Program-made: the position numbers and the translations under genes
In this document: piece after piece, positions 5,101-10,341 of the stretch
How positions within the stretch are numbered: the stretch's first letter is position 1
How the letters are laid out: each line of letters opens with the position of its first letter
Origin: Cyclobacteriaceae bacterium
GTDB lineage: Bacteria > Bacteroidota > Bacteroidia > Cytophagales > Cyclobacteriaceae
Direction of reading: 5' to 3'
DNA: 10,341 nt
Assembly: GCA_025358195.1 (NCBI GenBank)
Contig: JANYKP010000095.1
Coordinates: 1 to 10,341 of the forward strand
Notes under the pieces: model-generated
Database searches by the model: none
The model's input: the letters and a program-made list of their open reading frames with translations, nothing else
What the model was told of the DNA's origin: nothing

Positions 5101-6994
5101 GATTTGTTTTTTAGTAGCACTCCCCTGCTGCGTCCTTGCGCAATTCAACGAATCTGAAACCCACACTCCAAAGGGTGCCGGGGTTGGCGGTTATCTCTTT
5201 CCCATCAATCCGGGACAGACCAATTACCTGGCTGGGACGATGGGAGAATTACGCGATACGCATTTTCACGGAGGCCTTGACATCAGAACCAATAACCAGA
5301 TTGGATTACCGGTGCGGGCAACGCAAGACGGTTACATTTCAAGAGCCACGATCAGCGCCTTCGGCTATGGGCTTTCCCTTTATATAACGCATCCTGATGG
5401 AAACGTTTCCGTCTATGGCCACCTGGACAAGTACAAGAAAAAAATTGCCGAGTTTATGAGGCGTGAGCAATATCGGCGCAAAAGCTTTGAACTGGATATG
5501 TATTTCAAACCCAATGATTTTCCGGTGGACAAAGGTGACACCATAGCCTTTTCAGGAAACACGGGCGCATCCTCAGGGCCACATCTTCATTTCGAAATTC
5601 GGAATGGCAATTACGTACTGAACCCGCTCAAGTTTGGGTTCACAGAAATAAAGGACAACATTGCCCCCAACGCGCAAAAAATTGCCCTTCGCACACTTGA
5701 CATCAATTCCCGGATCAACGACCGGTTCGGAAGGTTTGAATTTTCACTGGTAAAAAAATCAGGCAGTGAATATGTTTTCCCCGTGCCGATCCTGGCGCAT
5801 GGACGTATTGGCGTAGAACTGCTCGCTGATGACCGTATGAATGATACACGCGGCCGCTGCGGTATCAATTACATTGAAATGTATGTCGACAGTCAAATGG
5901 TCTTTTCCCAAACCATCGAAAAGGTTGACATGGAGGAATCGCGCGGGATACAGGCATTGATGGACTACAAGACCCTTGAATTAAGAGGTAAACGCTTCAA
6001 TAAACTTTACATCGATCAAGGAAACCGACTTGACTTTTATACATCGCAAAACGAAGGAATTATTTCAGTCAAGGACTCGGACCGCTCAGTCAGGATTGTA
6101 TTGAAAGATGAATTCGGGAATACGAGTAATGCAAGTTTTCGTTTGAAAACCAACCCGCTTACCCAGAATATGGTACTCCCTGCCAGGCGGCCTCCCATTA
6201 TCGAATCTGAATTATTGGAAAACCTGCTAATGGTCACCTCAAGATCGTGCACCGATACTGATAAGCTGGTAGTCTATTCCAACGGATCGATGATGGAAAT
6301 AAGTTACGCATACAAAGGCGCAGACCAACGGGTTTATCTGATTGACCTGAGAAAATCTTTGCCAGATTCCATAAAAACTTGTGCCGGCAGTTTGGTGTAC
6401 CATTTCAAAGATATGGTACCCTCAGAAACGAAATACACATATTACAGCGATTGGGCTGACATTCACTTTCCCGAAAATTCACTTTATGACACGCTCTTTC
6501 TTGTTGTCAATCATCAGATCGAGAAAGGCAGAGAGTCATTCTCTATAGGCCAGCGAACCATACCACTTCACAAAGTTGTGTTCATCTCCCTTAAACCAAC
6601 GCTGGCAATTAATCCTAGCAAGAATCTGGCAGTTTACCGGAGAGAAGGCAATGGATTCGGTTACATCGGTGGCGAATGGAACAACGGTAAAGTACGTTTT
6701 CCTTCACGGGAATTAGGTGAATTCACCTTTCTTTACGACAGCCTTCCCCCCATGATCTCGCGCGTGAGAGTCGATAGCTATTCAGCGCGCCTCCGCATTC
6801 GCGATGGACTGTCTGGCATTGCCTACTATGAAGCCAGCATCAACGGACAGTGGCTCTTAATGGCTTACGATTACAAATCCGGTATTTTGCAATCAGACCG
6901 TCTTGACCCGAAGCAGTCGTTGAAGGGCGACTTCGAGCTCAAAGTCGTAGACCGGGCGGGCAATGAACGCATCTTTAAACAAAAAATTCTCTAA
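5069..6994 (+). CDS. Exported M23-family metallopeptidase (LytM-type)
   Basis: The protein is 641 residues from ATG 5069. That start gives a good signal peptide: MRSCWSLTLSR, hydrophobic ICFLVALPCCV, and signal peptidase I cleavage after VLA before Gln25. TTG 5087 would also give one; the frame extends to ATG 5021, but that start puts 16 polar or mixed residues ahead of the signal. No ATG lies between 5100 and the catalytic domain, so the start must be inside the preceding gene. The M23 domain is near the N-terminus (about 50-190). It has H67 and D71 in HFHGGLDIR as zinc ligands, H118 in YGHLDKY, and the HLH pair H172/H174 in SGPHLHFEI. M23 enzymes cut peptidoglycan peptide cross-links in the periplasm. 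The remaining ~440 residues look beta-rich, with Ig-like features such as DSLPPMISRVRVD and RIRDGLSGIAYYEASING, perhaps for substrate or partner binding. A two-base gap leads to the peroxiredoxin gene. Confidence 0.93.
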   Translation: MRSCWSLTLSRICFLVALPCCVLAQFNESETHTPKGAGVGGYLFPINPGQTNYLAGTMGELRDTHFHGGLDIRTNNQIGLPVRATQDGYISRATISAFGYGLSLYITHPDGNVSVYGHLDKYKKKIAEFMRREQYRRKSFELDMYFKPNDFPVDKGDTIAFSGNTGASSGPHLHFEIRNGNYVLNPLKFGFTEIKDNIAPNAQKIALRTLDINSRINDRFGRFEFSLVKKSGSEYVFPVPILAHGRIGVELLADDRMNDTRGRCGINYIEMYVDSQMVFSQTIEKVDMEESRGIQALMDYKTLELRGKRFNKLYIDQGNRLDFYTSQNEGIISVKDSDRSVRIVLKDEFGNTSNASFRLKTNPLTQNMVLPARRPPIIESELLENLLMVTSRSCTDTDKLVVYSNGSMMEISYAYKGADQRVYLIDLRKSLPDSIKTCAGSLVYHFKDMVPSETKYTYYSDWADIHFPENSLYDTLFLVVNHQIEKGRESFSIGQRTIPLHKVVFISLKPTLAINPSKNLAVYRREGNGFGYIGGEWNNGKVRFPSRELGEFTFLYDSLPPMISRVRVDSYSARLRIRDGLSGIAYYEASINGQWLLMAYDYKSGILQSDRLDPKQSLKGDFELKVVDRAGNERIFKQKIL

Positions 6995-6996
6995 CG

Positions 6997-7563
6997 ATGG
7001 CTCTTACGGTCGGCACAAAAGCACCTGACTTCAAAACAACAGACCACGATGGGAAAGAATTCAGCCTCTCAGCGCTTAAAGGGAAGAAGGTAGTGTTGTA
7101 TTTCTACCCACGCGACATGACGCCCGGTTGTACGGCCGAGGCTTGCAGTCTTCGCGATAATTATAAAGCGCTTCAAAAAGCAGGTTATGAAATATTCGGC
7201 GTGAGTACGGACAATGAAAAGTTGCATAAGAAATTCATTGAAAAAGAAAAACTCCCGTTTCGCTTACTTGCTGATACTGACAAGTCTGTACATGCGAAGT
7301 ATGGAACATGGGTGGAGAAGGCCATGTATGGAAGAAAGTATATGGGCACAGCCCGCGTCACATATGTTATTAATGAAGACGGTGTGATCACTGAGGTTAT
7401 TGAAAAGGTTGACACAAAAAATCATGCGGAACAAATTTTAGGAGGAGGCATGCCTGCGGCTTCCAAAGTAGCTGAACAAAAATTGGTGAAGAAAACGCCA
7501 AAGAAAGTTGCCAGGAAGGTCGACAAAATGACGGCAACGAAGAACGCGAAGAAGAAAAAATAG
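6997..7563 (+). CDS. bcp: Thioredoxin-dependent peroxiredoxin (Bcp/PrxQ) with lysine-rich C-terminal tail
   Basis: This is a 188-residue cytoplasmic peroxidase that reduces hydrogen peroxide and organic hydroperoxides, with thioredoxin as electron donor. The fold begins with VGTKAPDFKTTDHDGK. The active site YPRDMTPGCTAEACSLRDN places the peroxidatic Cys at 45 and the resolving Cys at 50, the Bcp/PrxQ arrangement. KYMGTARVTYVINEDG (114-129) is the conserved later strand with its Arg. Bcp proteins usually end near residue 150-155. Here residues 156-188 form an extra tail with 13 Lys and 1 Arg against only two acidic residues, with KKTPKK-type segments like histone H1 tails. The tail could bind nucleic acid or another polyanion; that is inference. 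The gene starts two bases after the M23 stop, so the two are almost certainly co-transcribed. Confidence 0.95.
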   Translation: MALTVGTKAPDFKTTDHDGKEFSLSALKGKKVVLYFYPRDMTPGCTAEACSLRDNYKALQKAGYEIFGVSTDNEKLHKKFIEKEKLPFRLLADTDKSVHAKYGTWVEKAMYGRKYMGTARVTYVINEDGVITEVIEKVDTKNHAEQILGGGMPAASKVAEQKLVKKTPKKVARKVDKMTATKNAKKKK

Positions 7564-7648
7564 ATCCGGGTTATTTCCTCAAGACCCCTTTTGATTTCTC
7601 CTTTCATATTTGAAGTTTTGCTAACTTCCATTCAAAAATACTTCGATT

Positions 7649-8032
7649 ATGGAAATGCTTGACAACTCCATTACCTGGTTTGAAATCCCTGTAACGGATT
7701 TTGATAGGGCCAAGAAATTCTACATGGCCATCTACGATTATGAAATGCCGGAAACGATGGTTGGTCCGGTACGGATGGGGTTTTTCCAGTACGAACAGAA
7801 AGAACACCGCGTGGGCGGCGCCATCGTCGCTGGAACAGGGCGTGCTCCCGCTCTCGATGGAACGTTGCCGTATTTGAATGGTGGCGTGGACTTAACCATT
7901 GTCCTGAACCGCGTAGAGAAAGCCGGAGGTAAGGTAACGCAACCCAAGACATTCATCGGCGACAGCCTTGGATACATTGCTCATTTTATTGACACGGAAG
8001 GAAATAAGATTGCGCTTCATTCGAGAAAATAA
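7649..8032 (+). CDS. VOC-superfamily (glyoxalase/bleomycin-resistance-like) protein
   Basis: This is a 127-residue small cytoplasmic protein with one vicinal-oxygen-chelate domain. ITWFEIPVTDFDRAKKFY (8-25) is the first beta-alpha unit, VDLTIVLNRVEKAGGKV (80-96) the second, and GYIAHFIDTEGNKIALHS (108-125) the closing strand pair typical of the fold. E12 and H124 lie where metal ligands often sit, but I cannot confirm a metal site. Such proteins include glyoxalase I, dioxygenases and antibiotic-binding proteins, so no substrate can be given; single-domain members usually act as dimers. The start at 7649 is preferred; an in-frame ATG two codons later is equally possible. It lies 85 bases after bcp and a probable terminator follows, so it may end the operon that begins at 4486. 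Confidence 0.88.
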   Translation: MEMLDNSITWFEIPVTDFDRAKKFYMAIYDYEMPETMVGPVRMGFFQYEQKEHRVGGAIVAGTGRAPALDGTLPYLNGGVDLTIVLNRVEKAGGKVTQPKTFIGDSLGYIAHFIDTEGNKIALHSRK

Positions 8033-8048
8033 AACGGTGAAATTCTTA

Positions 8049-8077
8049 ACAACCCAAATCGTTTGGTTGTGCTTTTT
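8049..8077 (+). terminator. Probable rho-independent terminator after the VOC gene
   Basis: ACAACC-C-AAA (8049-8058) pairs with TTTGGTTGT (8062-8070): nine base pairs with one bulged C at 8055 and a 3-base loop. Two bases later comes TTTTT (8073-8077). The stem is only moderately GC-rich, so strength is uncertain, but the position 17 bases after the VOC stop fits the end of the operon. Confidence 0.6.
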
Positions 8078-8185
8078 GCAATCCGCTGTTCAGATTATCT
8101 TCGGATTCCTAAACCACGGAAGGGAAAGGTTTTCTTAAAATAGCTTGCCTTCAGAAAAGAATAATAATCCCATATAGACTTTTTC

Positions 8186-8193
8186 TACATTTG
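8186..8193 (+). promoter_or_regulatory. Bacteroidota-type -7 promoter box TACATTTG for the serine gene
   Basis: TACATTTG matches the TAnnTTTG -7 consensus used by the primary sigma factor of Bacteroidota at every fixed position. I see no clear TTG -33 element at the proper distance; the nearest upstream TTG (8145-8147) is too far. If the box is used, transcription would start near 8198-8201 and the 5' leader before ATG 8211 would be only about 10-13 bases. The box ends 17 bases before the start codon. Confidence 0.5.
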
Positions 8194-8210
8194 CCGCTCA
8201 TGCATGGCAA

Positions 8211-10103
8211 ATGAAGATTAATAAGTACTTCGTAATCGATTTCGACAGCACCTTTACCAAAGTCGAGGCCTTTGATGTGTTGGCCGACATTTCGCTCAAT
8301 GGTCATCCGGACAAAGCAGCTATCAAACGTCAGGTAGCGGAAATCACCAACCAGGGTATGAATGGGAGCATCTCCTTCCGTGAATCCCTGGAGAAGCGAC
8401 TGGCGCTTTTACATGCGGACAAAACGCACATTCCGGCATTGGTCAATTTATTAAAGTCGATGGTCTCGGAATCTTTTAAACGGAACAAGGATTTTTTCAC
8501 AACGTATTCAGACAATATTTATATCATCTCCAACGGCTTTCGGGAATTTATTGAACCTGTTGTTATGGAGTTTGGAATCAAAAAGGAAAACATCCTTGCC
8601 AATGAGTTCACCTTTGACAGTCATGGAAAGATTACGGGTTTTGATAAGGAGAATCCGTTGTCAATGAATCAGGGTAAATCGGAACAACTCAAACGGCTCA
8701 ATCTGCCGGGTGATATTTACGTCATCGGCGATGGTTATACCGATTATGAGATCAAGCACTCCGGCCTGGCCAATAAGTTCTATGCCTTCACTGAAAATGT
8801 AGAACGTGAAAATGTTTCCAGTAAAGCGGACCATGTCACGCCAAGTCTGGATGAGTTTCTTTATTTAAACAAGCTCAATACCGCAATCTCCTACCCAAAA
8901 AACAGGATCAATGTTTTATTACTGGAGAATGTTCACCCGATAGCCCTTGAAACGATGAAGGTGGAAGGGTTCAATGTTGAAACATATCCGGCAGGCCTCG
9001 CGGAAGAGGAACTCTGCGAAAAAATCAGGAATGTATCCGTCCTTGGCATCCGCTCCAAGACACAAGTGACGGCCAAAGTTTTAGAAAACGCCAACCGGTT
9101 GATGGCGATTGGAGCTTTTTGTATCGGCACTAACCAGGTTGATCTGAAAGAGGCAACTAAAAAAGGAATTGCCGTATTCAACGCACCCTTCAGTAATACC
9201 CGGTCTGTTGTAGAACTTGCCATCGCCGAGATCATCATGCTGATGAGGAATATTCCGGATAAGTCGGCCAAAATGCACAAGGGGCAATGGGACAAATCGG
9301 CGAAAGGAAGCTTTGAAATCCGGGGCAAGAGGTTGGGCATCGTTGGTTATGGAAACATTGGTGCACAGCTTTCTGTGCTGGCCGAAAACCTGGGCATGCA
9401 GGTGTATTATTATGATCGGGAGGAAAAACTTGCTCTTGGAAATGCTACTAAATGCAAGAGTCTAAAAGAATTACTAGCCATTGCCGATGTGATCACGCTT
9501 CACGTGGACGGCCGGGAGACCAATACGAAACTCATTGGTGTCGAACAGTTTGCACAGATGAAGAAGGGCGTCATTTTTCTGAATCTCAGCCGCGGTCATG
9601 TAGTCGATGTAAAAGCATTGAGTGAAAACATTCGAAGTGGAAAGGTGGCAGGCTGCGCGATTGATGTCTATCCTTATGAGCCCATCAGCAATAACGAAGA
9701 GTTTATTTCCGAGCTCCGTGGTCTGCCCAATACAATTCTTTCACCTCACATTGGGGGAAGCACTGCTGAAGCACAAGAGAATATTGGAAATTTTGTCCCC
9801 GGTAAGATGATGGATTATATCAACACCGGAAGCACCAGCAACAGTGTAAATTTCCCCAACCTGACGCTACCCACCCTTGAGAATGCACACCGGCTTATCC
9901 ACATTCACAACAACGTACCAGGTATCCTTGCAAAGATTAATAAGGTGTTGGCGGATAACGGAATCAACATTGCGGGCCAGTATTTAAAGACCAATGAGCA
10001 TATCGGGTATGTGATCACCGATATTAACAAGGAATATAATAAGGAAGTAATAAAGGAATTGAGGGCTATTGAGAATACTATCAAGTTCAGGGTGCTGTAT
10101 TGA
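8211..10103 (+). CDS. serA: Fused phosphoserine phosphatase-phosphoglycerate dehydrogenase (SerB-SerA) with ACT domain
   Basis: This 630-residue cytoplasmic protein carries the first and last enzymes of serine synthesis from 3-phosphoglycerate. Residues 1-220 are a HAD phosphatase of the phosphoserine phosphatase type: nucleophile D10 and acid D12 in DFDST, E19 and R63 at the substrate-binding positions of human PSP, S107 in IISNGF, K156, and D174/D178 in GDGYTD. Residues ~230-540 are the dehydrogenase: NAD-binding GYGNIG (379-384) and the catalytic trio R461 (LSRGH), E490 (YPYEP) and H513 (SPHIGGST). Residues ~560-630 are an ACT domain. H566, N568 and N586 align with E. coli SerA H344, N346 and N364, the serine-binding residues, so feedback inhibition by serine is expected. 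The aminotransferase SerC is absent from the window. Two out-of-frame ATGs (8200, 8204) precede the start; 8211 is chosen because it begins just before the first HAD strand. Confidence 0.95.
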   Translation: MKINKYFVIDFDSTFTKVEAFDVLADISLNGHPDKAAIKRQVAEITNQGMNGSISFRESLEKRLALLHADKTHIPALVNLLKSMVSESFKRNKDFFTTYSDNIYIISNGFREFIEPVVMEFGIKKENILANEFTFDSHGKITGFDKENPLSMNQGKSEQLKRLNLPGDIYVIGDGYTDYEIKHSGLANKFYAFTENVERENVSSKADHVTPSLDEFLYLNKLNTAISYPKNRINVLLLENVHPIALETMKVEGFNVETYPAGLAEEELCEKIRNVSVLGIRSKTQVTAKVLENANRLMAIGAFCIGTNQVDLKEATKKGIAVFNAPFSNTRSVVELAIAEIIMLMRNIPDKSAKMHKGQWDKSAKGSFEIRGKRLGIVGYGNIGAQLSVLAENLGMQVYYYDREEKLALGNATKCKSLKELLAIADVITLHVDGRETNTKLIGVEQFAQMKKGVIFLNLSRGHVVDVKALSENIRSGKVAGCAIDVYPYEPISNNEEFISELRGLPNTILSPHIGGSTAEAQENIGNFVPGKMMDYINTGSTSNSVNFPNLTLPTLENAHRLIHIHNNVPGILAKINKVLADNGINIAGQYLKTNEHIGYVITDINKEYNKEVIKELRAIENTIKFRVLY

Positions 10104-10341
10104 TTATTTTTTTCTGAATGCTTTGCCAAAGCCTATTCCATTTTATAGAAGAATTTCTGATGGTTTTAGAATTGATCCGTGGTAATCCGTGCAATCCGTG
10201 GGTAAAAGCGTTGTAAACAAATAAAAAAATCCACCGGACCAGGAGGAGTTTCTGAACCCCAATTACGACAAGTTTTGAGCTGCCCTCAACCGCAACCTTC
10301 CTCCGTTAACCTGCTTTTTGGGCGAGGTCCCGTCCCGATAG
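10104..10341. other. Non-coding 3' flank of the serine gene
   Basis: No convincing open reading frame, tRNA or strong terminator lies here. A T-rich stretch follows the serA stop (10107-10113), and a small GCTTT-GCC-AAAGC hairpin lies at about 10119-10131, but the T-run comes before the stem, so it does not make a terminator on the plus strand. Three ATCCGTG repeats occupy 10175-10200. The last bases (GTCCCGTCCCGATAG) are GC-rich and could be half of a palindromic repeat cut by the window edge. Confidence 0.5.
10175..10200. repeat. Three spaced ATCCGTG direct repeats
   Basis: ATCCGTG occurs at 10175-10181, 10185-10191 and 10194-10200, with periods of 10 and 9 bases. I recall similar ATCCGTG/AATCCGTG strings as recurring intergenic repeats in Bacteroidota genomes, but copy number in this genome cannot be judged from one window. 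The period near one DNA helical turn would also suit cooperative protein binding. Confidence 0.6.

Noticed and set aside
10119..10131. GCTTT-GCC-AAAGC hairpin as the serA terminator
   Set aside because: The stem is only five base pairs and the T-run precedes it on the plus strand rather than following it.
10263..10340. Minus-strand open stretch at the window edge (ends in AAQNLS) as the tail of a gene
   Set aside because: Only about 25 codons are visible, there is no recognisable motif, and the DNA looks like repeat-rich intergenic sequence.

Overview
The window looks like ordinary chromosome from a member of the Bacteroidota, probably close to the Cytophagales. The grounds are its protein families (Bacteroidota-type Mpl ligase, prohibitin-like lipoprotein, DUF2452 protein, fused SerB-SerA), start codons without Shine-Dalgarno sequences but with A/T-rich leaders, and one TAnnTTTG-type promoter box upstream of the serine gene. 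This placement is inference from family resemblance; no marker gene is present.

Layout from left to right. (1) Bases 3-860 hold the 3' part of an Mpl-like Mur ligase gene. It has lost its C-terminal domain and carries substitutions at active-site motifs; a long imperfect hairpin follows directly. (2) Bases 943-2632 hold a DnaQ-type exonuclease and a prohibitin/SPFH lipoprotein, with two dyads between them. (3) Bases 2683-4354 hold two leftward genes: an M48 metalloprotease lipoprotein, then, across a clear intrinsic terminator, a DUF2452 protein with an extra N-terminal domain. (4) Bases 4486-8032 hold a probable rightward operon: FAH-family hydrolase, exported M23 peptidase (start inside the preceding gene), Bcp-type peroxiredoxin with a lysine-rich tail, and a VOC-family protein, ending at a probable terminator. 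(5) Bases 8211-10103 encode a 630-residue phosphoserine phosphatase-phosphoglycerate dehydrogenase fusion. (6) The last 238 bases appear non-coding and carry three spaced ATCCGTG repeats.

Two envelope themes recur: peptidoglycan (Mpl-like ligase, M23 peptidase) and membrane or periplasmic quality control (SPFH lipoprotein, M48 lipoprotein). The rest is core metabolism and stress defence. I found no CRISPR array, tRNA, rRNA, transposase, phage gene or defence island, and nothing that looks like a wholly new multi-gene system. The most unusual items are the degenerate Mpl-like gene, the SerB-SerA fusion, the basic tail on the peroxiredoxin and the two-domain DUF2452 protein.
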